From NCBI GenBank assembly GCA_015499995.1, contig JADNRV010000226.1, forward strand, positions 1-64,000: a DNA stretch of 64,000 bases, read 5' to 3'. Every line of letters starts with the position of its first letter. The stretch's first letter is position 1. This DNA comes from Flammula alnicola. Taxonomy: Eukaryota > Basidiomycota > Agaricomycetes > Agaricales > Strophariaceae. Below are positions 29,225-41,129 of the stretch, one piece after another. A program made the position numbers and the translations under genes. Below the pieces are notes generated by a model that made no database searches, was not told the DNA's origin, and saw only the letters and a list, made by a program, of their open reading frames with translations.

Positions 29225-29726
29225 TCCATTCTAAAATATATATTTCTTCCGTTGTGGCTACAGATAGATCACATGCATAATGCCTGTTGGCAGGCTAGCG
29301 ACTAGCCTGCTTATAAGCTGACAGAATTTGGACAACAGAATTTGATGTAAATCGAGGTTCAAGCCATCTGACATGCGCATGACTAACCGACTGTGGTTGA
29401 ACTACATAGCGACAACTGGAATCAATCTTTTTCCTGACTGGGTATTGGTACCGTTAACGGTCAGGATATCGGACGAACACCTCTGTGCACTTTAGGATAC
29501 ATACGTTTGACAGGGATGGCTGGCTGCGTATTACATCTTGACTATCAACCAACTAGTGATAGTCAAGGCTCGGATTCAAGTACTCAAGCTACTCAAGCGC
29601 AACACCGGCTGCTAAGAAAAAGAGGCGTGTGCAGTTTGGGAATTTCGAGGGGCTTGAATCTTATAGTTGTATGAGCCCATGAGAAAACAATGAACCACTA
29701 AGATATAGGAGATGACGTAAATACAT
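29225..29726. other. intergenic, convergent 3' ends
   Basis: Between the CCT3 stop and the RhoGAP stop. No coding exon or RNA gene is recognised. Confidence 0.45.
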
Positions 29727-32572
29727 CTACGTTTCTACGATCAATTTTTTGATCCCTCGGACAATATCCTGAGCGTCATCCCTCTCCTTCTTGGTAGCCT
29801 CCAACTTTTGTTCGTACACAGCCAAGGCATTGTGTGATCCTGACGAGACGCCATTGTGGTATTCGCTAAGTTGCACCTCCAACTCGTGAACGTGGTCTTG
29901 AAGTTTTGAACACTTGATCTTGGATTGAGTCAGCTCTTCTAGAGCCTCTGTCAGGGAATGGGTGCGTTCATCGAGTTGACTTTCGAGTAGCGCTGTGAGC
30001 TTCAAAGCGTGAGCGAGTTCGGATGGGTTTGTGGCCAAGGTCTGGGTTTCGCGACTGATAAAAATCGATGGAGCCGTCGGGTAGGTGCCTTCGCCCTCAG
30101 ACATTCTAATTGGGAGTGTTTGATTCAACAGAGTGGGCATGGATACATCCAAAAGCCGTTCATCAACTATATTGGCCGCAAAGGATGTTAGATATACAGA
30201 AGAGACGAAAGCAGGGAGTTTCTTACGGGCGGGCGTCGAAGAAACGCTGCTGTTATCCACGCGCATAGGTATCTGGGTGATATCCAAGGTTTCGTCCGGA
30301 ACGTCACCGGAATTTGGCCTCAGAATGACTAGTCGACAGGAATTTCTAGTCAGTTGATGATATTTAGGAAATATGTATTGGCATATACCATATTCGATGC
30401 CGTCCATCTCATCGATGTCATGGGATCCTGATGATGGGTTTTCTGCTCCTTTCGTTTTCAGGCATGACTTTGGGGTTGAGTGGAAAGGTATTCCATCGCG
30501 ATGGATACGCGGTAGAGGGGTGCGCTCTTCACTATAGGATTTATCGTGGACGAAGAGTGGGGCGTAGTAGCCCGCTCAAGCGGTGCAAGATCTCCTGAAG
30601 CAGTAGTCCTAGAAACCAGATCCTTTTCGGCTCGGCTTTTGGAAGCCAGCTTGGCAAGATATCTTTGCCAAAGCTATCGCGACGCGCCAGCGGTCTGCGG
30701 AAAATTCCCATTTTAGCATCCTCAACCACGTCGAAGAGGCCTTCGGAAAGCGGAGCCCAGCGACGCAAGAACCAGGCCATCATCGTCTCCCCTTCTCTTC
30801 TCGTTTGTGTCGTGTTGAACATATCATCCGTGCTACAGTCCCCGCGTGGAGTTGAGACATGGATCCCCCGCCGAATATGCGGCCACCGAACATCCTCGAT
30901 AGGTCTTCCACGCCGACACCGTTATCCTCGCGTACGAGCGCGACCTGACTGAAAAAGGCCAAGAGGTAAACGAGGAGGGAGAAATTGGCGAGGGTAGGAG
31001 TTGTAAGAGAAGCTGGGCGACAAGGATGTGCGTCGACTCGTCGGACTCGTGTATGTCCTAGCTATGGGGATGGAAGAGAGGCGGGGTCCGAAAGGCTCCT
31101 GCCGCTGTACAGATTCTGATTCCTCGTCGCCAATCCACACCAGTCCCAGATTGGGCGGAAGAGCAAGGGAGTCAGGATGGGCTCTGGAAGTGATGAGAGA
31201 TACATCGTAAGGAGGGCGCAAATATCCGGGGTCGATTCGAGGTGGAGAGAAGTATCCGAGCCAAACCCGCGTTGGGTATGACTTTGTACCCGCATGGCTG
31301 TCGAGAGCGAATGTACTGCCAGGCGGCTGCTGTGCAGAGTCATATATCTCGACGAGCTCGAGCAGGCGGGAACGATTGGGCAGCGTGCGGAAAAGATTCG
31401 GTTGGTAAATTCCTGACGAAGATGAAATTGAGTCAAAGATTCAATGAGGGAATATTTGAGTATCACCTGTGCGATAGAGCTCCTCGACAGAGTTCACAAC
31501 TATGATAGGCAACTCGTGTTCACGCCCACCAAGATCATCGTTGCGGAGGAGTAAATTAACGCCTTTTGAATAGGCTCGCCAAGGACGGCTAATCACAAGG
31601 CAGATAGTCAGAGTGACACTTCGGAAGAGGTGGATAGAAACTCACCCAGGACTCCTTTTCTTCCAGGAACGTCGATTTTCCCGTGTTTTACAAGGCCAGC
31701 CCTGACTCTATCTCGATCCTCGAACTCTACCTGGTCGAGTTGATGCATAGCCAACAGCTCGTGAGCGTTGAGGTAGCCATCGATATTCTGAGCACCCCCA
31801 AGACGTTTTCGAGCGACGATAAGATGAGTCGAGGATCTGGCTTGCGAACAGACGCGGGCAGGGGTGAAATTCCAGTAGCAGAACTTTGCGTGCCGCCCAT
31901 GGACAAAGGTACACTCCTCTTCGGCACAGGCTTGACCCCACTGCTGCTACTCCTCATACCGCTCTTCGTGGTGCGTCTCGCCATCATCCCTCGAACTGCC
32001 CGTTCCGCGGTCCACGATACGTATCCTCGAATTGAGTAAAGTCCACGATAGGAGGGCTGTCAAGGCCTCTGGCTCGCCTATCGCTGTTAATATCCAACTG
32101 GGCTTGCGCAGAAGAGGCAGAGGCTGTGGCATGGAGGCGTACCGCCGCGAGAGGCTGAACCGCGGTCATCAGGAGTCTTAGACAGGAGTGGTAGGCTGTT
32201 TTCTTCAGAGACCCTACCGCGCCAGCACTAACACCGGTACCAGTGTTGTCGTCCTTCGTCTGACTGGGTACGGCGAAACTCGCGGAGCCCCTTGGACGAG
32301 AGACTGATGGTATACCCGTCTGTCGATGGATTCGTGGGTTACGAGGGAAAGGATCGATGGCAATGGCGACGCCGAGGAAAGATTAGGCGAGTTCTTCATG
32401 GTTAAGGTGGTTATAGCGGTGCGATAAATTCTACGCAGAGAATATCGTCGCAATCTGACCAGCAGGAATAGTTGTAGAAGTATGAAACGAGGAAAAGGGG
32501 GCTTCAGAGACATACCATATCTGCGTCCTTGGGAGTTAAACGAGGCGGCTTGGAAATGAGACTAGGCTGCAT
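29727..32572 (-). CDS. RhoGAP-domain protein with C-terminal coiled coil
   Basis: The start is probably MQPSLISKPPRLTPKDADM at 32572. Midway come ARKRLGGAQNIDGYLNAHEL and the lead-in VPGRKGVLG. The RhoGAP domain then reads LPIIVVNSVEELYRTGIYQP, LFRTLPNRSRLLELVEIYDS (the arginine of LFR is the likely catalytic finger), ICALLTMYLSSLPEPILTP, and FSLLVYLLAFFSQVALVRED with GVGVEDLSRMFGGRIFGG. After it come a short SLPE-like linker, a region with DETLDITQIPMRV, and a terminal coiled coil (LESQLDERTHSLTEALEELT to KKLIVET). RhoGAPs accelerate GTP hydrolysis by Rho/Rac/Cdc42 GTPases at membranes and cortex. No F-BAR, LIM or PH module is visible, so the exact orthologue is unassigned. Exon borders in the first third are uncertain. 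Confidence 0.8.
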
Positions 32573-33872
32573 AACTTGGATGCGCGCCAAGGGGTGGATA
32601 TTCCACTAGTAAAGAATTACAGCACATCCAAGTTCAACTGAACCTAGGCGATTTATGTCAAAGCCAGCTTTTCAGACTTTGACGCGACATTTTCAAAGAA
32701 TCTGGGAATCTGCAGTGTCGATCACACATTTTGACCGTTTTGCCGGAGTTGTAAAATTGGTGACAAAATGTGACGTCAATCACGGGCAGAGGATTCTGAT
32801 ATTAAATGATCCTTTCCTGTCACCTGCTCTGAAACCCTATGTCCTGACGCAATCCGGATTCTTGTGCCTCTGTATCTTGGCCTCGCTAAAAGGCCGACTA
32901 CCGTGAACTGAACGTTCTATCACGAGACTCTTTCCTGCCTTGTTGAAGTTGCAGCTAAATGGTTATTTAATATCTTTACAAATGACTCTTGCAACTCTAC
33001 GGAAGCTATGTCAACTAATGCATAGTAATGACTGTCTTAATCTGTGGTCTGAGCGTGAGTGCTTCTGCCAGCATGCTCTCAATGAGTTCGCCATAGCAGT
33101 GATGATCAATCACAACTTTTTCTGCTCACCCTTCCTGTTAGGATTTGGAAAATGTCTCTGCGTTCTGCATCATTAGGCCACGCTCACCACCCAATTTTTT
33201 CGACGGTTCATGACTGTCAACAAATGCATTGGGTGTCACAAAAACCGTCAAAGTGTTACTTTTGTAATGTTGGATGAACACTGTCGTCCAATCAAATTGT
33301 CCAGTGTTTGTTCCATTGACAGTTAGAGAGATATCTCTCGATGTATGCATGATCTTGAAACTTAGTAGCCATGTGCAAGGACTGCCGGTGTTATTCTATT
33401 GTTGTAAAATTTTGCCACTGAAACGAAGAACTTCTGATGTGCATTGTGACCTATGTTCTGATGCTGCAGCGCCCGAGCAAAGGGACACTGCCGCTGTGGG
33501 CGCCACCTGAGATCTGGGAACAGGAATTCAACACAAGGTGCGAAGGACGGCACCAGAATTCCAATCAATCGAGATCTCAGGTCGTTGCAAGACCTTCGGA
33601 GACAATGCTTGATAGTGCCTGTTGCAGGAACTTGATTTTTCGAAATTGGACTAGCCTCCAAGAGTTGAGACGTGAACGCAACAAGTAACAATGTCATTGT
33701 GAACCAGACGAGCCACTCCGAGCCAAGCTAAGTTTTGTTCATTTTCTGGATTGAAGTCAAATAATTTCGCCTTGCTTCCTTCCCCGCCCACTCTTTGGCG
33801 TTGCCTCTCCTCCCAAAACTTGAACATCAGCAATTCCTCTATTAAACATTGTCAATTGCTTCCTCGGACCAC
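32573..33872. other. intergenic, no supported gene
   Basis: 1.3 kb of AT-rich sequence with only short unrelated open frames. Repeated TTTGACGG/GACCGTTTT-like words occur, but no terminal repeats or target duplications were found. Confidence 0.4.
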
Positions 33873-35289
33873 ATGGGCTATAAGTCAGCATCAATGTAAG
33901 TCGTCTACCTGCGAAGTGGCCACAAGCTGATTTTCTGTAAATTGCCCGTAGAAATATCCTCAACAAGGCAGCGCTATATGCTTTGATCGCCCGACAATCT
34001 GACGTCGAGTGGCCAGAACGAAGATTTGGGCCTCTCAATCCACCCAGGACGCCCACAATAGATATTCTACGGAAGGTCCTACGCGGGGACTATGGATACC
34101 ACCCTTCAGACGAGGTAAGCACACTTCGACCATGCATCATCCTGATTCGGAACTTACATATTTGAAAGGACGATCCTCTGCCACCAAATTCCACAGAATC
34201 AAACCCCTCTGACGAAGGAGGCGTGAACGCAGAAGAAAGTCACCCAAAAGATGTAAGAAAAACTTAATTGTCGCTTTGATTCGGGACTCATTCTTTTGAA
34301 AGGACAATCGTCTGCCACCCAACGCCATGGAATCCAGCCCCACTGAGGAAGCAGGCGGGGACACAGACCCAGTTGCAGCCAATGTAAGCAAATTTCGATT
34401 GCGAGTCCAAGTTGAAGCTGAGGGGAACAGGTTGTTTTGCACGATGGCCTTGCCCATATTGAGTGTCCCAGCACAAGCCAGGAAGCGGTTGCCGAAGGTG
34501 AGTAGAAAGCAAATCTTGAATATTCTAGGCAGCTGACTTAATCTCAATGCACGACTAGCAATGCCTGTCAGGACGGCAGGGCGATCCATTTCACCTAGAT
34601 CGCCATCTCCGGACCCCTCTCAATTCGGGCCTACAGAGGCGCCAGATATTGACAAGTTTCTGCCATGGTCGCCTTCGAGCTATCCCTCCGACTCTGAATC
34701 CGAAGAAGCTGAACCAAAATCTCGGGCATTAGCTCAACTTGATTCTGGTTTGGAGGCAGATCCCTCTCCGCCCAACATATTTGCATCGGATGCCATTCGA
34801 AAGAGCTATCACATGCGTCTTCTACAGGAGTTTGTGGAAGAGAATGTGGAGTGGTCGACAAGGCTCACGGCGTTTACTGAGCAAAAACACCGCAACCTCG
34901 GGACTGCCGGATCGCAGATACTGATCTGGGAGGTTGGTATCACCCTCGAAGATGTTTTGAGGAAGAAGAATAATTGGAAGGTATGGTTTGTTTTTCTACT
35001 CGCAACTTTGATTTCATGTATTAATTGAACGATGTTAAAGGGTACGGTTGTAAAAATCCCAGTTAAAACTATCCACGAGTTTCTCAGGCGAGCCCCGTCT
35101 TGGTTCTCCCAAGCGCGCCCTGCTGTCTTGATGGCGCAGCTGCTCGGACCACAGTCATCAAATCCAGATACCGCAGTCGTGGACTTTTTACAACAATCTG
35201 CCACTGCAGCCCAAATTTTTAAGTTCTCGTCGACATATATAGAGAAGGGCAAGAATGGGATATGCACACTGCGCCCCAGGTCTACGTAG
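33873..35289 (+). CDS. hypothetical protein with a tandemly duplicated exon
   Basis: Exon 1 (33873, MGYKSASI) splices to NILNKAALYALIARQSDVEW and a PPRTPTIDILRKVLRG segment. Exons starting at 34169 and 34303 are near copies (DDPLPPNSTESNPSDEGG and DNRLPPNAMESSPTEEAGG). Another short exon follows, then MPVRTAGRSISPRSPSPDPS, a Ser/Glu-rich stretch, and a conserved-looking C-terminal half (FVEENVEWSTRLTAFTEQKH, ILIWEVGITLEDVLRKKN). An intron then precedes a helical end (VVDFLQQSATAAQIFKFSST) with stop at 35287-35289. The C-terminal region resembles multi-copy agaricomycete hypothetical proteins. No known domain or signal peptide is seen, and the function is unknown. Confidence 0.65.
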
Positions 35290-35329
35290 TTTCTCTTTGT
35301 ATAGTCTGTATATCCCCGAGTCGGCTGTT

Positions 35330-35760
35330 ACTTGCGTAGAATACTTTTAATCGGACTTATTTCAATACCACTCAATGAACCCACTCAGCATGGGTGCCTC
35401 GAGACATTCAATAGCCCGAGCAATTCCCTCGCCGATGGCTGCAAAGTGCGTGAGCTTGAGTTCAAACTGGAGCAACTCCATGCTTTGAGTAAAGAGATCG
35501 TTGTATTTCTATGTAACAATGAGTAAAGATCTTATCGACATTAAATGAGAAGTCAAGCGATACTCACTGGGATATTGAAGAGCATAAGTCGCAGATGATG
35601 GCAGGAAGACGACGTTTGACAGATAACGCTGCCCAAACGAGGGCCGCAAAGCGTGTCTTCCCTATGCTTTCAAGGCCAGGACCCAGGTTGGGCTTCTCAC
35701 GGAGATCCTTGAGCAACGATTTCGCATGGTTTGAGTGCTTGTAGAGCCTTACACTACTTG
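35330..35760 (-). pseudogene. hAT transposase-like relic (DUF659/dimerisation-proximal region)
   Basis: On the minus strand one exon reads KHSNHAKSLLKDLREKPNLG and LESIGKTRFAALVWAALSV. After a roughly 50 bp intron it continues LFTQSMELLQFELKLTHFAA and IARAIECLEA. The GLESIGKTRFxxxxWxxxSV and FEL..ARAIECLE blocks match the central part of fungal hAT-family transposases. N-terminal BED finger and C-terminal dimerisation regions are absent, so it is a fragment. It lies directly downstream of the damaged G-alpha gene. Confidence 0.6.
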
Positions 35761-35979
35761 AAGATTAAATAGAAATGTAACGTTGCTAACCAGAAGGCGT
35801 CAAAGGAATAAAGAAAAGAACATAATGTAATGTGGAGATGGGATGAAGCAGACGGCTGGAAATATGTACATGGAGAAGCAACAATAAAGTTCCATGGGGA
35901 TATGATGAAATTGACTTTCCGAAAGGTATAAGTAGAAAAATAGGAAGAGCGCCCAAGTCACTGAAGCACCACTTAGGAG

Positions 35980-37701
35980 TTACACGAAATCTGCGCTTTT
36001 GAGGAAATCGCGGAGGATACTGTCGTTGACTACGTCATGGATAGAAAGCATCATGCAAACGTAGGATGAGACGAGCAAGTGCACATAACAGTTTTGATCG
36101 TCGTCACTGCCGCCTTAGTATCCTGTAATAGCATGAAATGAAAAGTTAGTTAGGGATGAGTACGGCATGTTTAACGAGATGCTCACGAAAGATAATAGCC
36201 TGTATATTGTCGAAATAGGGTACCCAAGCATTGCGCTAGATTGAGTAGAATGAGCTGAGAGGTCCCAATGACTCCGCTGCGCCATCTTGTTCCTCCTCTG
36301 CACCTTGACTGAGCCGCCTCTTCAGATCTTTCTCGACTGGGCGGAGAGGACCCAAGCGCAGCTTTAGAAGTTGATGCTTCCCCGGGCAGTTGATAACGAC
36401 GCCGCGGCCGTGGTTCTTGAGAGTGAAGTGGTCCGTGGGAGGGAGTCGGAACTCTGCCTAGAGGTGATAAACGGGGTAACCACTGTCGGAGAGGCGCCTG
36501 GGTCAGACAAGGGATCGTAATGAAATGAAACCGATGATTGAGCTTCACCGGACGGGGGATGGGCGATCATTGGTGTCGCAGGTACATAGGGAGGACCAGG
36601 AGTATCGGGCTGGCCGACAGCCTCGCCGTCCATCTCTGCTTGAAGGGCTTCGACGATAGTAATGATAGAGCTGATGATGTTCAACTGAATAACGACACGC
36701 CAAGAGGCACTCTCAGCTTCCCATGCAGCTTTTTGAGCAGTGCCCTGATAGCAAAAACCGTAAACGTCAAACCGTCGAACGAGTTAAAGCAAAGAAAGAA
36801 ACTAACAAAAGTCACAGACAAACTAATTGTCCACACCCCAACCATCGTAAGCCAACCGTTGATCCAAGAAGAAATCAGACGCCGCTTGGGAGAGGTAAGG
36901 CGGCAGCACCAGTAGTAGGCACCCGCAGACGTCGGGTATTTGGAGCATATTTCAGCCAGCGAGAATGCAAGAGGTTGAGTAGTCGTCGATTTACCTAACG
37001 TAGGATCCAGTTAGTTATAGTGATAAGAATTGGTAGTGAGCGCTAGATGAGCACTTACCGCTCTCAGATCGACCGAACAGGAGCACGCGAGCCGTATACT
37101 TCTGCTTTTTCAACGCCAAATGCTCCGCCTTCAACTGTTCGTCGATCTGATTGCCTGGCGAGCTGCTCGTTCTCCGGGAGTTTCGTTGGGCGGCGGGGTG
37201 TGGAAGAGAGCGAAAGGGTCTTGGTCGCTGGTAGCACCCATGCCGCGTTAGATCCCACGTATGTGACTTGCGAAGACGGTAAGACGACGCCCAGCAAAGC
37301 AACGAGGGTGTCGTGCGAGCTGCAGTTGGTCTCGGTGGGTGATTGCTGGAACTTGAGTCGTCGAGGATAGCAGTCGAGATCCGGGTCTGCTCTGGCGAGA
37401 GGGTCCCTTTCGAGATGGAAGTGGGCCGTAGCTTTGTACCGAGTGTTCGAGAAGTGCTTGCATGCCCGCTGGTTCGGCTGGGGCTTGGAAGACTAAAGAA
37501 ATCGTCAATAAGAAAAAGACACGACAACAGATAGTCAAAATACATACTTTGGATCGCAATCCCAAGTGGGTTCCTCTGGCTGTGCTCTTCCTCGATGGTC
37601 TCGTACAAGGAAGGGCGAGAGATATGTGCCTTGGAATATCGCTGACGATGACCTGTGCCGCGAGCACGAGCACGAGCACTGTTCATGGAAACGGTTGACA
37701 T
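35980..37701 (-). pseudogene. G-protein alpha subunit, decayed and internally deleted
   Basis: The P-loop region is recognisable: IDEQLKAEHLALKKQKYTAR, VLLFGRSESGK, then after an intron a damaged APNT segment, SASWRVVIQLNIISSIITIV (start of the helical domain), KNHGRGVVINCPGKHQLLKL, WVPYFDNIQAIIF, and finally DTKAAVTTIKTV and VNDSILRDFLKSADFV with stop at 35980-35982. A one-base frameshift separates TPPPNETPGERAARQA from NQIDEQ. The residues that should carry switch I and II (before WVPYF) and everything between AIIF and DTKAA, including the NKxD guanine-specificity motif, are missing: only about 65 bp, an intron, separate 36186 from 36121. It cannot bind GTP normally. It derives from the expanded agaricomycete G-alpha family. 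Confidence 0.78.
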
Positions 37702-38024
37702 TGAGTGCGTGGCGTTGGAGAGAGCGACATTGAGCTGGGAGAGGTCGATGCTGGACTGAGACCCTTCCGAGATCGACGAGCCATCGGATGCCGAGAGAGG
37801 AGGGGTATCAGTGTGAGCTCGAGGTGCAAGTGCTTGAGCGACTCCGAGGGCAGCAGGTCCAGGTCAAGAAAAGACCGGTATTGATAGCCAAGTCAGCAAT
37901 AGAGAATAAGGACAATGCGAGAGCTGCTATTGCAGACTTAATGATACTATTCAAATAGTCGGGGACTGGCGCCAAGGCGCCGCTACGATCTAATCCATTG
38001 GACGGTAATAGTCTTTGTGCCCAA
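37702..38024. other. intergenic, no supported gene
   Basis: Upstream of the G-alpha relic. It contains the GGCGCCAAGGCGCC palindrome-like motif near 37970 and no coding signal. Confidence 0.35.
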
Positions 38025-38201
38025 AATAAATATGGATAAATAATGTAAAATTAAATATTTTTTTGACCCTTTCTGTGTGGCCTGCCACTGCGTAAAACAT
38101 TTTTCGAGGCCCTACATATCTCACCAAACATTTCTGAAGTGGTTTTGGAGGCACAGCTGTTGCCGTGCCGTTTTTGCGCGGATGGCAGTACTCCTGTTGC
38201 T
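38025..38201 (+). repeat. direct repeat copy A (about 177 bp)
   Basis: Closely matches 40750-40941. Shared blocks include TGTGTGGCCTGCCACTGCGT and CATTTCTGAAGTGGTTT and end at AGTACTCCTGTTGC. It lies just upstream of the gene starting at 38333. Confidence 0.85.
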
Positions 38202-38332
38202 CTGTTCACTTATGTCACACTCACGTGACACCGTGAGCACACCAATCAAAGACGCGTCGTCGCGTACTGGCTTGCCTCCTACCTCCAAAACCTTATTAAA
38301 ACTCGTGCCCTGCCTATCTCCCATTCTTCCAC

Positions 38333-40582
38333 ATGCCAGAAAGCTTTGTTCTTGCATATTTTCTGCGTGAAATTGCGCACCTTGCTTCCAAAAAAGGAAC
38401 TACATCGAAACTGCCAGCAAGTCATCCTCAAGAGCATGGTATGTCATGCTTTTTTGTACTTCTAAATGCTAACTTTGTCTGATATGCTCTACCTATAGGG
38501 TTACTTGTTTTTCACCCTCCCTGCTGTGCTAAAGTGGATGGAAACCGTCAGACAGTCACCATACATCGGTGCAGAGCTGATGATCCAGTCTTTCATGTAC
38601 TTCCTGAGCCCAGGAAACGACAACCCCCCAAGTCAAAGCACCCCAAAAAGAAGCCACTGGAGGAAGAGGATCACATTTGCAAGGCTTGCACCCAGCCTGA
38701 TGCTGGAGAGGACGATGAGGATGAGGATGAGGATGTTTCTCTGGTGAGCCACCTAATTTTATCGTTCTTTATGCTATATATCTGACCGAAGGTTTCTATC
38801 TCAATACAGTTCGATAATATACCCTCCTCTGATGGTCCGAATATACCCTCTTCCTTACCTCTTTTGAAAGGAGAAGAAGTCGATTTGGTAAGTGTTTCTT
38901 TTCTGTTCATCTAATTTTCACTAATTTAGTTGCGTATCAAGCCCGATTTAACAAGTTTCAAGGGAAAGCCTGCTGCTGACATCGCAAATGCGCTTCAGAT
39001 CCAGGGTGAGCTTCTCTGTGTTTCGCGCGGCAAGGAAATTGTCCTGGCTATAGCCAATGTAAGCTTATTTTTGTATCTTGCGATTTTTATGTATATTCGT
39101 TCATAACTCTTTTAGTTCATTATTCGCATCTGCTTCGGCGTTGAAGGCCACTGTTTTTGGCTTCCGACATCGGTATATCGCGCGCTAATCACTGATGGTC
39201 CTGTTGATCGAGGAGCCAAAAGCAAGACCTTCGCAATTCCTGCTGAATATCAGGATGGCCCTCCCGGAAACGTTCATCAGCTTTCCATGCAAGCTGCATT
39301 TGTCAGGCCAGACTGGACTCTGGTCTTTGTTGATCACAATGTCATGATCACATTTCATATCATGGCATTGCAAAGGACCATAAGACGGTCCGATCTGGAA
39401 CCTGGGTCTCCGGTCTGTCCCTCCTCTTCTCAGTATTTGATTTGACTAATCTCTGAGTAATACAGCTCTGGCCATCGCTTTGGAGTGCTACGCATGGGCC
39501 TGTCCATTCTTCGGAGCCCATCCAAGCTCTCAAGGTGCTTGATCGCTGGCGTCAGGTATCTCTTGTATCTCAAAATTCCACCGCTATCTTTCTCGCTGTC
39601 AAAAGCAACCAGAAGGTATTCAATGGGTATGGTGCTCAAGAGACCTGTGATATGCTTTGCAGCGTTTTTATACATCCATGTATGCCTGTCTATCAGATTT
39701 GCGCAGACGAGTCTCTCTGGAAGAGGTTCAAGCAGGGTGTTCTGGACTATCAGTGCGATAGGCTCAAACTCCTTGAGACGGGTTCATTCCCCCATGTCTC
39801 TGGCCCTAGACCCTTTCAGATGAACCATAACGCACATGATCGCTTCATGGCTCATGTATTGTGCTACCGAACGCGCTATGTTTTCGCGGATCAGCTGATG
39901 CTTGACGGCTTGCATAGCAGAGATTTGCTCAATCCTCATGCAATCATTCAGCCTACAGGCACTGCTCAAGGTTATTACTCATTTTATAATATGTCTTCTT
40001 GTGCTAAACATAACATAGATTCTGGCGAATCGGAAGTTTCGCTTTATGCTGGTACCAAGGTCCCGAAACAGCCCCCAACTACAGTTCGCTGGAATCGTCT
40101 ACGCCTGCCCAACTATCTCTTGATCATACCTCGGGGTAGATCATCAAATAAAACTTATAAAGTCTATACACCTATCATCGCCCGGCCAGGCAATGAAGAC
40201 TGGTGGCCTATCCAAGTGAGAGGAGTTTCTTTGTGCGCTTTCTCTGAGATAACTAAAATCCATTTATCAGAGTGTCTCAGTCATGGATCATGATGTGAGA
40301 AACATTTTCAGCTCTACGACACTCGGACCCTACAGTTTCTCCGTGTTTATTCAAGGTGCATGGACGGAGAAGAAAGTTGGTGATGAAGTCCCTAAGGGAC
40401 GCAGGCCTCTTCAAGCCATCTCCAGCTCCCGCCGTAAGCGACCACGGGCTTCTGATTTCAAGACAAGTGGCGAACCGGCGAAGAAAAAGCCAAAGAATAT
40501 CCTGGCTAACAATACTGAGAACATAGAACCTGTGGAACTCAACACAAGAACGATGCGAAGTGGTCGTAAATTGGTTAGATAG
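38333..40582 (+). CDS. intact unknown protein in a repeat-flanked unit
   Basis: The start MPESFVLAYFLREIAHLASK at 38333 splices in frame to HGLLVFHPPCCAKVDGNRQT and a Cys/His region (HRCRADD, HICKACTQP) that could bind zinc. An acidic stretch follows, then LRIKPDLTSFKGKPAADIAN, a hydrophobic block (FIIRICFGVEGHCFWLPTS), and a long open exon with VSLVSQNSTAIFLAVKSNQK, HDRFMAHVLCYRTRYVFADQ and GRSSNKTYKVYTPIIA. The basic C-terminus (RRKRPRASDF, AKKKPKN) ends at 40580-40582. Six or so introns keep frame. There is no DDE, RT or HUH signature. The basic tail suggests nuclear localisation. I do not recognise the family. The flanking direct repeats suggest a mobile or amplified unit. Confidence 0.65.
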
Positions 40583-40749
40583 TTCAGACTCTACTATTGT
40601 AATTCATAATCCTTTAACTATACTGCGGAAGACTACTAAGCCTATTTATCACCTCGAAAATATGCCTCCTTAGCTCGGTCACCTCTATGGGCCCGTCAAC
40701 AGCAGTTTCTGGATTTATGCAAATGGAGCAGTCGCATCAGACAGAGGAC

Positions 40750-40941
40750 CATGAAATAAATACAGATAAATAATGTAAAATCAAATTTTTTTTTTGGACC
40801 CTTTCTGTGTGGCCTGCCACTGCGTAAAACATTTTTCGAGGCCCTACATATCTCACCAAACATTTCTGAAGTGGTTTCAGAGGCACAGCTGTAGCCGTGC
40901 TGTTTTTGCGCGGATGGATGCACTTAGTGCTCCTGTTGCAA
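40750..40941 (+). repeat. direct repeat copy B (about 190 bp)
   Basis: Second copy of the 38025-38201 sequence, about 90 percent identical by eye across the shared core. It contains a small extra insert (ATGCACTT) near its right end. Confidence 0.85.
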
Positions 40942-40959
40942 TGGCAGCCTGTGAGATAA

Positions 40960-41120
40960 ACAACAATAAATAAAGAAAAATCGAATATACTTATTTTGTA
41001 GCATTCTACTTGGTTTATCTTGATGAAAATAATTTTTGGCCACACTAGCGATCCAAAAAAACCCATCTTCAGTGTTTCTCGAGGTGTTGGTCTGGCCGTG
41101 CTGTTTGTGCACGGTTTGAG
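40960..41120 (+). repeat. possible diverged third copy of the direct repeat
   Basis: The order of features is kept (AATAAATA/AAAATCGAAT, then TTCAGTGTTTCTCGAGGTG, then GGCCGTGCTGTTTGTGCACG, compared with AGCCGTGCTGTTTTTGCGCG in copy B). Overall similarity is weak, so this is tentative. Confidence 0.4.
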
Positions 41121-41129
41121 CAGGCTCTC

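Noticed and set aside
33138..33350. Loose inverted similarity around GACGGTTTTTGTGACA in the 32.6-33.5 kb gap
   Set aside because: Too short and imperfect, with no target duplication to support an element.
38025..40941. Pair of direct repeats as LTRs of a retrotransposon
   Set aside because: The interior encodes no Gag, protease, RT, RNase H or integrase, and no primer-binding site, polypurine tract or target duplication was found.
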